The notes under the pieces are model-generated. The model was not told the origin of the DNA. It searched no databases and saw nothing but the letters and a program-made list of their open reading frames with translations. A stretch of 64,000 nucleotides of DNA from Calothrix sp. CSU_2_0 (GTDB taxonomy: Bacteria; Cyanobacteriota; Cyanobacteriia; Cyanobacteriales; Nostocaceae). The translations under genes and the position numbers were made by a program. This document shows, one piece after another, positions 36,279 through 44,924 of the stretch (its first letter is position 1; each line of letters begins with the position of its first letter). The stretch covers positions 1 to 64,000 of the forward strand of contig JAAUPE010000008.1 in assembly GCA_012034595.1 (NCBI GenBank), in the 5' to 3' direction.

Positions 36279-37142
36279 CTAACTCACGGGGGTGATACTA
36301 GCAATTACGCCACCTTGTTGGTGAATCCTTTGATACTCTTGGGATAGTTTATCAAAGGGTACGAGATAGACTTGGTTACCACGTCGAAACCGAGAAATTC
36401 GGTTAACTTGATTTGCTCGGTAGGATGTCACCTCAATGCGATAGACCTTGCCATTTTCGCTTGCACCCACACCATGAATAGTTCTCGAACCCAAAGCTGG
36501 ATTACGGAATGTTGCACCGGCACTTGCTGGTGAAATTACAGGGGTTGGTGTACTTTGAATAACTAGACTATTTAATTTTGGTTGTTTGCCTGCCAAGTCT
36601 CCTTTAAGACTACTGCTGGAAGCTCCCCGCACCATTTGGAAAAGGTGAGTAAATTGCACCATATTCTGACAAGCTTCGGTTTTGTAACCTCGAATATAGG
36701 GTACAAAGTTTTCTCCAAAGGTACTTTGGTATTCGTCGCTGTCGATATAGGAGTCAATGTCAGCTGCAAAACCTTTGTTATCAAGGATATTGCTGTGCAT
36801 TCTCATCTCTTCCAAGTCGATGGGAGTACGACCAAGAAAATGTCTAAAGTTCAACTCAATTGCCCGGTAACGAGCGCAACTGGTAAAAAATCGAGAACAG
36901 TACAAATCTGATTTCCCAACCTGACGCACAAATTCGCGAATGCTAATTTCACCGAGTTTTAACTGTGACTCTGGCACAGCTAGTCGTTCGCTGTCCATTA
37001 CATAGGCATTGCCTAAAACTTGCCTGTAAACGGCTTTGATGATGGTTTCCTTCTCTTCTGTTGAAGAACCAGATACCCACTCAACTGGTGGGGTTTCATC
37101 AAACAGGCTGATACCTAAACGTGAACTTGGTCCAAAAGCCAT
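36279..37142 (-). CDS. Phycoerythrin-associated rod linker CpeC
   Basis: 287 residues starting MAFGPSSRLGISLFDETPPV, a start I associate with CpeC. The PBS-linker domain (about 25-165) has VYRQVLGNAYVMDSERLAV, REFVRQVGKSDLYCSRFF and AIELNFRHFLGRTP. The C-terminal CpcD domain (about 230-287) has KVYRIEVTSYRANQVNRI and ends IHQQGGVIASITPV. The protein attaches phycoerythrin to phycocyanin or stacks phycoerythrin hexamers. It is first gene of a minus-strand operon whose promoter region holds a CcaR G-box 92-113 bases upstream of the start. AGGAG precedes the ATG. Confidence 0.88.
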   Translation of the reverse strand: MAFGPSSRLGISLFDETPPVEWVSGSSTEEKETIIKAVYRQVLGNAYVMDSERLAVPESQLKLGEISIREFVRQVGKSDLYCSRFFTSCARYRAIELNFRHFLGRTPIDLEEMRMHSNILDNKGFAADIDSYIDSDEYQSTFGENFVPYIRGYKTEACQNMVQFTHLFQMVRGASSSSLKGDLAGKQPKLNSLVIQSTPTPVISPASAGATFRNPALGSRTIHGVGASENGKVYRIEVTSYRANQVNRISRFRRGNQVYLVPFDKLSQEYQRIHQQGGVIASITPVS

Positions 37143-37233
37143 TGAATGAAAATCTCCTAATTCAGATATGGGGTTATTTAGAAACCCATATAAGATAGAG
37201 AATTACATGTCAAAAGTAAGGAATATGGTCAGG

Positions 37234-37255
37234 AAGTTGTAAAGAAATCGGAAAG
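37234..37255 (-). promoter_or_regulatory. CcaR G-box (tandem CTTTNCNATTT)
   Basis: On the minus strand the sequence reads CTTTCCGATTT followed directly by CTTTACAACTT. The first copy fits the published CcaR half-site CTTTNCNATTT exactly; the second differs at one position. It lies between divergent cpeC and ccaR, 92-113 bases upstream of the cpeC start, where CcaR activates cpcG2/cpeC promoters in Synechocystis and Nostoc. Strand and orientation suit cpeC. Confidence 0.75.
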
Positions 37256-37381
37256 ATTCTGTATTATTGAGATATTGTTACTTTTCGTAATTTTTAGCAA
37301 TTAACCTTTAGAACTGATTTTACAAAGCTCTAGATGTGGAGAATATAAATATATATGGATATATGTTGATAAAACAATGTT

Positions 37382-38059
37382 ATGCGAATTCTTTTGGTTG
37401 AAGACGATGTACGTCTGGCTGATACTTTAGCTGAAGCTCTGACCGACCAACGTTATATAGTTGATGTGGTGACGGATGGGGAAGCTGGGTGGCATCAAGC
37501 GAAAATGCTGGATTACGATTTGCTGCTGCTGGATGTGATGTTACCGGAGCTTGATGGAATTAGTTTATGCCATCGATTGCGATCGCACAACTACAGTATG
37601 CCTGTTTTGATGTTAACTGCCCGTGATACGGTTAGCGATAAGATTACTGGATTAGATGCAGGGGCAGATGATTATGTGGTCAAACCTGTGGATTTGCAAG
37701 AGTTGTTTGCCCGGATTCGAGCTTTGCTACGTCGGGGTCATGCTTCATCTCCACCTATTCTCGAATGGGGAAATTTACGTCTCAATCCCAGCACTTATGA
37801 GGTGAGTTACAGGGATATTCTATTGCATTTGACCCCAAAGGAATATGGACTTTTGGAATTGCTGTTGCGAAATGGTCGTCGTGTGTTGAGTCGGAGTGTG
37901 ATTATTGAGCATGTTTGGTCGTTAGAATCTCCCCCGGAAGAACATGCTGTGAAGGTTCATATTAGAAGTTTGCGTCAAAAGCTCAAAGCTGTGGGTTCTG
38001 CTGAAGATTTGATTGAGACTGTTCACGGGATGGGTTATCGTCTCAAACAATTGGTGTGA
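37382..38059 (+). CDS. CcaR-type OmpR-family response regulator
   Basis: 225 residues. Receiver domain (1-120): acidic pair EDD at 8-10, phosphoacceptor Asp in LLLLDVMLPELDG, Thr in LTARD and Lys in VVKPVD. The OmpR winged helix (about 128-222) has HLTPKEYGLLELLLRNGRRV, VHIRSLRQKLK and VHGMGYRLK. It is divergent from cpeC with the G-box between them, and ccaS lies downstream of the cpe operon, so it is most likely CcaR. A generic OmpR regulator would look the same; the assignment rests on context. Alternative: an RppA-like regulator. Confidence 0.8.
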   Translation: MRILLVEDDVRLADTLAEALTDQRYIVDVVTDGEAGWHQAKMLDYDLLLLDVMLPELDGISLCHRLRSHNYSMPVLMLTARDTVSDKITGLDAGADDYVVKPVDLQELFARIRALLRRGHASSPPILEWGNLRLNPSTYEVSYRDILLHLTPKEYGLLELLLRNGRRVLSRSVIIEHVWSLESPPEEHAVKVHIRSLRQKLKAVGSAEDLIETVHGMGYRLKQLV

Positions 38060-38082
38060 AATATTAGTGTGAAACTATTTAA

Positions 38083-38157
38083 TAGACATCTCCGAGAAAG
38101 ATGTAGAGACGTAGCAATGCTACGTCTCTACAAGGGTTCTAGGTAACGCATAATTAA
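38083..38157. repeat. Dispersed hairpin element, copy A
   Basis: TAGACATCTCCGA, then the perfect dyad GTAGAGACGTAGCA / TGCTACGTCTCTAC (arms share a central AT), then AAGGGTTCTAGGTAACGCAT and AATTAA. The same words in the same order occur at 42.1 kb, and diverged at 62.0 kb. It sits between the convergent ccaR and NarL-type regulator genes and may serve as a terminator for both. Confidence 0.7.
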
Positions 38158-38181
38158 TTTTCACTCCTATTACTATTCTGT

Positions 38182-38892
38182 CTAATGTACCAATCCTGCG
38201 CGTAAAGCCCGAACCGCAGCTTGAGTGCGATCGGCAACACAAAGTTTACTCAAAATACCCCGAACGTGGGTTTTCACAGTGCCGACAGTCAGGTAAAGTC
38301 TTTTAGCGATTTCCGCGTTATCACAACCCGCAACAATTAACTCTAAAACTTCCTTCTCCCGTTGAGTTAAAGGGAAACTTTCGATAGTTTTTTCCAATTC
38401 TGGCTCTAAACCTTCAATCATCACCCTTTTCGAGCTTGTGCTGTTGATATCGTCTTGCCGTACTTGTTGGAGTACAATATCTGCGATCGCAGGATCGATC
38501 CACGAGCTACCTGTAGAGGTTATTTTAACTGCGTTAATTAAGCGATCGCTTTCGATGTCCTTCATGCAGTAAGAATCTGCTCCAGCACCAAAGGCAGCTA
38601 GTACAGTTTCCTCGCTGTTTTGCATGGTTAAAATCAGCAGATTAGTTGTAAAGTCTTGGGTTTCTTGCTGATATTGCCTATATTTGCGTGTTAGTTCAAT
38701 CCCATCCATGTCAGGCAAACCAATATCAATAGTAGCCACATCTGGCTTCATCTTCTTGAGTAGCTCAAATCCATCTGTACCATTGGAGGCTTCTCCGATA
38801 ATCTTGATTTCCGGCTCGGTTTGTAAAGCAGCCCGCAAGCCCATTCTGGTAAGGTTATGGTCTTCAATTACAATCACCTTAATCTCGCTCAT
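38182..38892 (-). CDS. NarL/LuxR-family response regulator (paralogue 1)
   Basis: 236 residues. The receiver domain (1-125) has IEDHNLTRMGLRAAL, phosphoacceptor Asp in VATIDIGLPDMDG, and Lys in YCMKDIE. A linker rich in charged residues leads to a C-terminal LuxR helix-turn-helix (about 172-232): LTQREKEVLELIVAGCDNAE and IAKRLYLTVGTVKTHVRGIL. A close paralogue with the same architecture is at 60950-61663. No kinase of the matching HisKA_3 class is adjacent; the nearest one is at 26 kb. Confidence 0.88.
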   Translation of the reverse strand: MSEIKVIVIEDHNLTRMGLRAALQTEPEIKIIGEASNGTDGFELLKKMKPDVATIDIGLPDMDGIELTRKYRQYQQETQDFTTNLLILTMQNSEETVLAAFGAGADSYCMKDIESDRLINAVKITSTGSSWIDPAIADIVLQQVRQDDINSTSSKRVMIEGLEPELEKTIESFPLTQREKEVLELIVAGCDNAEIAKRLYLTVGTVKTHVRGILSKLCVADRTQAAVRALRAGLVH

Positions 38893-39256
38893 GGCTGTTT
38901 ATCTCTCTCCAGATTTTATATCTAATAAAGTAAAGTACAGGCTAAAATAAGATTCCTATTTTATTGGTAAAGTTATACAGAAAACACTATTGTTAAGATT
39001 TTTAAGTTAATTACATCTACTATAAGTAGGAAAAAAGCTTCTTGTCAAATTGCTAGAAATAAAAGTTCACTAAGTACATCTTGTGAGAATAAGTTTTGCA
39101 CATCTTTCGTTAGATAGATTTTAGATTTAAGAAAACTAGACTTATGAATCTAGCCTTGAGACAGAGAAAAGGATATTTTAATGAAATACGTTGTATGCAA
39201 ATAGGATTAGCATTATCAATGTATATGATGAATGTTTATTTATCTTCAATAACGTC
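38893..39256. other. Spacer between divergent regulator genes
   Basis: About 360 AT-rich bases. The ORF at 39144-39332 is a shadow in another frame of the following gene. No repeats or hairpins stand out. Confidence 0.4.
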
Positions 39257-40363
39257 ATGTATCTTCAAAAATCTGTCAAAAAAGATAAAATTCTTGTTGT
39301 TGATGATATTTTTGAAAATTTACTTCTACTAGAAGCTGTTTTAGAAGCGGAAGGTTACGAAGTTAGTTTGATAGAAGATAGTAAAACTGGTTTGAGAATG
39401 GTTGAGGATTTGTTACCGGATTTAATTCTGTTAGATGTAATGATGCCAGAATTGGATGGTTATGAATTTACTCGTCGTGTTCGTCAAAATAACAATCTAC
39501 CATACATTCCCATTTTGCTAATTACTGCTCATGGGCAATCAAGTCTTGTTGAGGGACTTGATGCGGGTGCTGATGACTTTATTCGCAAACCATTCGATCC
39601 GGAGGAGTTACATGCAAGGGTTCGCTCTTTATTGCGTCTCAAACATAGTATAGATGAACGTGACCAGATGGCGAACTTACGGGAGGATTTTGTTTCTCGT
39701 TTTACTCACGATTTAAGAACACCTTTGGTTGCCGCAAATCGAGTGTTAAAGCTGATGCAAGAAGGAATCTTTTTTTCGGTGACACCGGAATCTTTGGATA
39801 TTTTTAAAACGATGATTAGTAGTAATGAAGATTTACTAACGATGGTTAATAATTTACTCGAAGTATATCGTCATGAGGCTGGTAGTAAAAGTTTAAAAAT
39901 TGCTCCTTTTGATATTGAAAATTTAGTTAGTGAAGTCACACAAGAATTAAAACCTTTGGCAGTAGAGAAAGGGTTAGTTATCAATTTGGAGATATTCGGA
40001 AATCATACTGGCAGCAAAAGTTTAATTTCGGGCGATCGCATTGAATTACGACGGGTAATTACAAACCTTTTAGGTAATGCAATTAAGTTTACGGATGAAG
40101 GTTCGGTAAATATCCGTTTAAACTTAAATCCAGATATCATAAGTATTGAGATTCAGGATACAGGGGCTGGAATTTCTAGTCGAGACCAAGCAATGTTATT
40201 TGAGCGTTTTCGTTCTGGTAAACATCAAGGTTCTGGTAGCGGTTTAGGTTTATATTTATCACGCTACATTATTGAAGCTCATCAAGGTTCGATTGATGTG
40301 CATTCTGAGCCTGGAAAGGGTAGTAAATTTACTGTCAATTTACCTCATGTTGTTCATAGTTAA
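39257..40363 (+). CDS. Response regulator-histidine kinase fusion
   Basis: 368 residues from ATG 39257 (the track start at 39191 adds an unlikely N-terminus). Receiver domain (about 8-125): VVDDIFENLLLLEAVLEAEG, Asp in LILLDVMMPELDG, Lys in FIRKPFDPEE. Then HisKA (FTHDLRTPLVAANRVLKLMQ) and ATPase with NLLGNAIKF, IQDTGAGIS and SGLGLYLSRY. REC at the N-terminus followed by a kinase suggests it receives a phosphoryl group and controls its own kinase. It is cytoplasmic and likely part of a phosphorelay with other kinases of this region. Confidence 0.85.
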   Translation: MYLQKSVKKDKILVVDDIFENLLLLEAVLEAEGYEVSLIEDSKTGLRMVEDLLPDLILLDVMMPELDGYEFTRRVRQNNNLPYIPILLITAHGQSSLVEGLDAGADDFIRKPFDPEELHARVRSLLRLKHSIDERDQMANLREDFVSRFTHDLRTPLVAANRVLKLMQEGIFFSVTPESLDIFKTMISSNEDLLTMVNNLLEVYRHEAGSKSLKIAPFDIENLVSEVTQELKPLAVEKGLVINLEIFGNHTGSKSLISGDRIELRRVITNLLGNAIKFTDEGSVNIRLNLNPDIISIEIQDTGAGISSRDQAMLFERFRSGKHQGSGSGLGLYLSRYIIEAHQGSIDVHSEPGKGSKFTVNLPHVVHS

Positions 40364-40756
40364 ATTTTTAAAATTCTGATATAAATCTATAATTAGTGAC
40401 AATAAATAAGTATCTCTAGGAAATTGGCAATTATTTATATAGTAGTCTAATTGGGATTTTTATATATGTAGAATAGGACAATTTAGATTAGAATTTGTCC
40501 CCTCGACAATAAGATAATATTAATAATTAGTTATAGCGAAATAATTGTGCATGTAATAAATTATTTTAATTTTAGTAAGTTGTGATAATGCAATATTATT
40601 TAACTGGCACTTTACTATTAGTTATCTCTAAAAAGAACGGAAAAATATATATTAATGTATTGATGTAAGAAGGAATGTCTCTGAAAAATAATACTTTTTA
40701 TTTTATATTTAAAATGCTATGGTTATGGCAAATTAAGAGAGGTTAAATTATCTAAA
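40364..40756. other. Spacer, no gene seen
   Basis: About 390 bases, very AT-rich. No hairpin, repeat or RNA gene is evident. The right end must hold the promoter of the 40757 gene. Confidence 0.45.
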
Positions 40757-42088
40757 ATGTTAGATAAAGCTAAACAATTAAAACAAAAATTACTTGAATT
40801 TGTCCTAGATTCAGAAGGAGATTTAGCGATTGCTCTCGAAACTTTTTATGCAAATAAATTATCTAAACTATCTAAATCTCAATATCAAATTGCCACAAAT
40901 AAAGACATGATATTGGATATGTTTTTGACTGAAGGTAAAGTTGGAAAAAAAACACCAATTGATTTATTTTTAGAAAATAATCTAGAAATTTCTACTTGCG
41001 ATCGCAATCTTGTTAATAGTTGGCATCAAAGTTTTGTTGGTTTGTTTGCTGTGACTGAAATTTTTGTTGATGGTTGTGTATTAATGAACTGGACGACTGC
41101 CAAAAATTATCGAGTCAAAGTACAAACTTTAGATGAGTTACAGTCATTAAGTCGGGTAAAAAAAGGGGAAATTTTACTGACTCGTATTGCACCTGTAACT
41201 GATATAGAATGGATGTTCTCTACTCCTATTACCATCATGGGTAAATTGGGAAAACCCAAACTAGCTGTAGCAATTGGTAATTTCAAACAGAACTATAAAA
41301 ATTACCTTTACGCAGATTCTCCCGAATTGTTGGAGGAAGCATGGCTATCAGTAGAGCAGTATCATCAAGCTTTTATTGATTTTTTTAAGAGTGATGAAAT
41401 TACTTTATCAGGATATCAACTCCAAAAAAAACTAAAAGAATTTCAAGGATCTATAACTCAGTGTCGTTTGGAAGCAGCAGGAATAGATAGCTCAAAATCT
41501 TTAAAAGAATTGGTAGAAGATGCTGGTATTTCGAGTGAAGAAATGGTGAATAGTGCCGCAGAAATTGGTGTTGATACCAAAGAAATTAATCAAATTTTAG
41601 AGGGGAATAGAAATTCTCAAATGGTTATGCCTGATATTGAATTACCCAATCATCTTAAAAAAGCAGAACAGGTTACTGTGATTACCCATCCTCGTTGGGG
41701 ACAAATGTTTTTGACAAATTATCACTCATTTAAAAACTTGCTGGAAGCACCTGATTGGCATAGTATCGAGGATGGTGAAAAATTAATTCGTCAGTATTTA
41801 AATGAACCGGAAATTAATATCAGTATTTGGTATCGTTTAGCTAATCAATATCCTGTTGAATTAGAAAAAATATTAAGGGAATTTTTAAATAGAGAAGACT
41901 TTGATTTACAACAAGATTTAGAAGCTACTCTTCAAGGATTTAATAAAGCTCTAGAACCAGAATTGCCAGAAATTGCTAGTGTTCCCACACATTTACATAA
42001 TTTGTTTCAAGAAGCTCTGATGGAAGTTAATAATACTAGTAGTAGTAAATCTAAAAGTAAGGGCAAAGCTAAAACAGGATTTGGTTAA
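40757..42088 (+). CDS. Conserved hypothetical protein (443 aa)
   Basis: I do not recognise this protein. It has no signal peptide or membrane segment. The N-terminal part is helical and Leu/Lys-rich (AKQLKQKLLEFVLDSEGD). The region near 100-175 looks like a beta-rich domain (GLFAVTEIFVDGCVLMNW and VKKGEILLTRIAPVTD). A charged helical middle follows, then a C-terminal helical domain ending in a Ser/Lys tail (SSSKSKSKGKAKTGFG). A single plus-strand gene, unrelated to the kinases around it as far as I can see. The DNA composition matches its neighbours. Confidence 0.65.
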   Translation: MLDKAKQLKQKLLEFVLDSEGDLAIALETFYANKLSKLSKSQYQIATNKDMILDMFLTEGKVGKKTPIDLFLENNLEISTCDRNLVNSWHQSFVGLFAVTEIFVDGCVLMNWTTAKNYRVKVQTLDELQSLSRVKKGEILLTRIAPVTDIEWMFSTPITIMGKLGKPKLAVAIGNFKQNYKNYLYADSPELLEEAWLSVEQYHQAFIDFFKSDEITLSGYQLQKKLKEFQGSITQCRLEAAGIDSSKSLKELVEDAGISSEEMVNSAAEIGVDTKEINQILEGNRNSQMVMPDIELPNHLKKAEQVTVITHPRWGQMFLTNYHSFKNLLEAPDWHSIEDGEKLIRQYLNEPEINISIWYRLANQYPVELEKILREFLNREDFDLQQDLEATLQGFNKALEPELPEIASVPTHLHNLFQEALMEVNNTSSSKSKSKGKAKTGFG

Positions 42089-42138
42089 ATTTTTTGTATA
42101 GAAAAATCATATCGGCTGTTTAAGCAGGATTAAGTATT

Positions 42139-42271
42139 GGACATCTCCGAAAATGATTGTAGAGACGTAGCACTGCTACGCGAATGTGCCGGGACAGAAT
42201 ATTCTGTCCGGCAACTTCGCTGTCTCTACCAGGGTTTCAGGCAACGCATAATTAAATTCGGTCGATGTCTA
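42139..42271. repeat. Dispersed hairpin element, copy B (with nested hairpin)
   Basis: It starts GGACATCTCCGAAAAT and ends ATTCGGTCGATGTCTA, imperfect inverted termini of about 16 bases. Inside are GTAGAGACGTAGC, a nested hairpin GCCGGGACAGAAT / ATTCTGTCCGGC, and GGGTTTCAGGCAACGCATAA. Copy A lacks the nested hairpin. The size and shape fit a miniature inverted-repeat element without coding capacity. Confidence 0.7.
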
Positions 42272-42348
42272 TTGCATCCAAACCAGAAACGCTACAGTGT
42301 TGGGTTTCAGAATAGTGAAACCCAACCTAAAAAATTCATATACCCCAT

Positions 42349-42531
42349 TTAATCTAAGGCTTTTTTGATTTCATCTTTGATATTTTGAGCAGTATGACGA
42401 GCTTGAGATTCGACTTGTTTTGCCTTACCTTCAGCTTTATCACTGGGATTCCCTGTAACTTCACCAACTACTTCTTGAATTTTTCCTTCGATATTTTTAG
42501 CAATCGCTTTTGCTCTATTTTCAGTACTCAT
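42349..42531 (-). CDS. CsbD-family stress protein
   Basis: 60 residues, fully helical and charged: AKNIEGKIQEVVGEVTGNPS then DKAEGKAKQVESQA. This is the CsbD/YjbJ family, small abundant proteins induced in stationary phase or by salt, function unclear. RBS GGAGA lies before ATG 42531. It is single. Together with the GlsB/YeaQ-type and BON-lipoprotein genes that follow, it forms a small cluster of stress-associated genes, though those are on the other strand. Confidence 0.9.
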   Translation of the reverse strand: MSTENRAKAIAKNIEGKIQEVVGEVTGNPSDKAEGKAKQVESQARHTAQNIKDEIKKALD

Positions 42532-42958
42532 ATTTCTCCATTAAATTAGTGAATATTGTGATAGCTTATTGATTACTTAACTCATTAAAGAAAGCAATAT
42601 ACATAGCATAAATTAATCTATATTTTATGAATTCCATCTTTAGAATATACTTGTCAAGATATTATTACTACCTAAGAATGAAGACTATAAAAAATGAATT
42701 ATTCCTTTAGATACATGGTCTATCGATTAAATTTATGCTTCTATCTCTAAAGACATATCTATGAAATAGGTTTGTCTTCCTAATATATTCGCAAAACATC
42801 GATATTAGCCCTGATGATACATAATTTGCCTTCAGATAATATCTGAAGATTTTCGAGATTAGTTCACTAGATAGAGTAAAAATCTCATAAAAAAATCTAA
42901 CATTAAACCATAAACCAATTCCAAAACATTACAACTCATTCAAAAAGGAGAAATCGAA
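42532..42958. other. Spacer between divergent stress genes
   Basis: About 430 bases with no gene. It holds the promoters of csbD-like (minus) and the GlsB-like gene (plus). GAAAAAGGAGAAATCG immediately upstream of 42959 is a clear ribosome-binding site. A short dyad near CAGATAATATCTGA (42836-42849) is visible. Confidence 0.45.
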
Positions 42959-43237
42959 ATGACAAGTATAATTGCTTGGTTAGCTTTAGGTTTAATCGCA
43001 GGTGCATTGGCTAAATTAATCTATCCAGGAAGTCAAGGTGGCGGTATTTTCTCTACTATTGGATTAGGTATCTTAGGAGCATTAGTAGGTGGTTATTTAG
43101 GTCAAGTACTTCTGGGGAGTGGTGCCGCAGCGTCAGCAACAGCAGGAGCATTCTCTATCGGAAGTATCATTTTTGCAGTCCTTGGTGCTATTTTGCTAAT
43201 TTTTATTTGGGGTTTAGTCGCACGTCGAGCAGCGTAA
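42959..43237 (+). CDS. GlsB/YeaQ/YmgE family membrane protein
   Basis: 92 residues in three hydrophobic segments with many Gly: IIAWLALGLIAGALAKLIYP, IGLGILGALVGGYLGQ and IIFAVLGAILLIFIWGLVAR. This is the transglycosylase-associated (YeaQ/YmgE/GlsB) family, small inner-membrane proteins linked to general stress and glycosylation in other bacteria; function unknown. AAGGAG precedes the ATG. A long palindrome follows the stop. Confidence 0.9.
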   Translation: MTSIIAWLALGLIAGALAKLIYPGSQGGGIFSTIGLGILGALVGGYLGQVLLGSGAAASATAGAFSIGSIIFAVLGAILLIFIWGLVARRAA

Positions 43238-43239
43238 TT

Positions 43240-43296
43240 ACATGTTAATTAACTGGATTAATTAATTTGATTAATTAACTCAATTAATTAACATGT
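43240..43296. terminator. Long TTAATTAA palindrome after the GlsB-like gene
   Basis: Perfect 13-base arms ACATGTTAATTAA / TTAATTAACATGT with a loop that contains further copies of TTAATTAA. It starts three bases after the stop codon. It could act as a terminator, though it has no T-run. Confidence 0.45.
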
Positions 43297-43374
43297 ACAA
43301 ACCTCAATTAATGGATTTTAGAAATTAATGAGGTAACTAGGGGATAACAGAATAATAGCAGAGGAAAATAAATC

Positions 43375-43871
43375 ATGAAAAAAGCGATACCAACGGTAAG
43401 CTTCGCTAAAGCATTATTTGCTAGTAGTATTTTGTTACTCTCACTTGTGGCTTGCAATGATGCTAAAAAACTAGTAATGTAGCTCCAGATTCTACTAGCG
43501 ATAATGTACAAGTTCCTAACGCACAAGAAGCTCAATCAGCCAAAGAAGACGCGACTAGCGAAACCCGCAGAAGACAATTGAATGCGGATATTAAAGCAAG
43601 AGAAGAGCGTAATAATGCTTTGAATCAAGGTTCGGCAGAAAATAGAACTAACAACGATATTGCCAGTGAAGTTCGTAGCAAATTAGAAGCAAATCTCCCT
43701 GCTAGTGCCTTGGTCGTAGAAGCTGAAGATGGGATTGTTACAGTTACTGGAACTGTTCCTACTCAAGAACAATTCAATAGGATTTCTAAGTTAGCACAAG
43801 AAATAAAAGGTGTTAAATCTGTAGATTTGAAAGCAACTGTAGCACCTGCTAAAAGCACACTAAATAATTGA
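43375..43871 (+). pseudogene. BON-domain lipoprotein, one-base frameshift
   Basis: From ATG 43375 the protein has a lipoprotein signal peptide (FASSILLLSLVACNDAKK, lipobox LVAC). In this sequence GCT is followed by six A, where seven keep the frame; with seven the reading continues TSNVAPDSTSDNVQ and into the track ORF at 43578. The C-terminal part (about 100-150) is a BON domain (ASEVRSKLEANLPASALVV and IVTVTGTVPTQEQ), which binds membranes or lipids in osmotic-stress proteins such as OsmY. The lesion is a single base in an A-run, so I think the gene is real and the break is probably a sequencing slip. Confidence 0.7.
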
Positions 43872-43991
43872 TGGAACACAATTACAAGTAAGCATAACTA
43901 CTGTTTATGTAGTAGTTTGCTCTGAAAATTCATAAATAAAAATTAAATTCCATCTCAACTCTTCGTAAAATTGCAAAATCTAATCGGGGAA

Positions 43992-44037
43992 TGACAGCAG
44001 TATTACAAAAAACAAAATCAAATTAATACTGTTGTCA
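43992..44037 (+). terminator. Terminator of the BON lipoprotein gene
   Basis: TGACAGCAGTATTA / TAATACTGTTGTCA, 14-base arms with one G-U pair and an 18-base loop, then GATGTTTTTTAG. It lies 120 bases past the stop at 43871. Confidence 0.65.
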
Positions 44038-44924
44038 GATGTTTTTTAGATAGAGGTGTATCTCGCGATCGCATTTCGATAATGGCGAATAATTTTCAGT
44101 CTTAGGCTCGAATTACTGGCTTTATTACCAAGTAAAGATGTGATTTTTGGAGGATTTAGAAGTAGGGCTGTTTTGGTTCCCTGTTTGCTTATTTTTTAGC
44201 TTTGCTCAGTGGTGTTGGTGTGCTGTATTCTTAGCCTTGTCAGTTCTGTGTAGATAGGGTTCGATTGATGCGGTATTTTTAGAAGCTGCAAATCGATGCT
44301 ATTTATCGATAATTTGTCGAAGATAGGAATTAAATTTTGTCAAATAGCAAAGGTGTATATCTAACTACCCAAGTTTGTTTAAAAAATTAGCTTGTTTAAA
44401 AGCTGGACAGTCCAGCTTTTTTGTCAAAAATTAATCATAAATCTGATTACCAATTTTTAAAGTCGGTAATATACAGGTATTCTAACTCAGAAATACCAAA
44501 TTTTAGTTTTCGCAAATGATAGCTAGCAGTGGCAAATTTTCGATCATTTATTTTGGGGATACTCTTAAGTCTTATAATTTAAGTATAAGAACAGGCTACG
44601 TTTTATTTTGATTGTGAAATTGCGACTTCACAAATAAATCTACAGAGAATCAAGTTGTTAATCTTAAGGATGAGTGCTAAAATCGATGGACAGATTATTA
44701 CTTTTATCGAAATGATAAGTTATATGGGAATTCGGTTTGGATTTTAAATGTAATTAGGTATTGTTTGGTGCGCGAGAACGGAATTCGTAAAGTGGGGTAG
44801 CTCAAGAACAAATTTAAGTTAAAATTAAGTGTAAAATTAAACTTAAAAGTAAAATAATTCACCAATATAGCAATTAACCAGATACTAACTAATCAAAATT
44901 ACGTAGTAAAGACAATAAACTCTA
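44038..44924. other. Long gene-free stretch with orphan hairpin
   Basis: About 890 bases with no ORF that I can support. At 44398-44420 a tight hairpin AAAAGCTGGA / TCCAGCTTTT with a 3-base loop, continuing TTGT, looks like an orphan terminator. This raises the possibility of an unrecognised small RNA upstream (44050-44400). I have no positive evidence for one. Confidence 0.4.

Noticed and set aside
37382-38059. Calling the OmpR-type regulator RcaC
   Set aside because: RcaC is much longer with several receivers; this is a simple two-domain regulator next to a G-box, so CcaR fits better.
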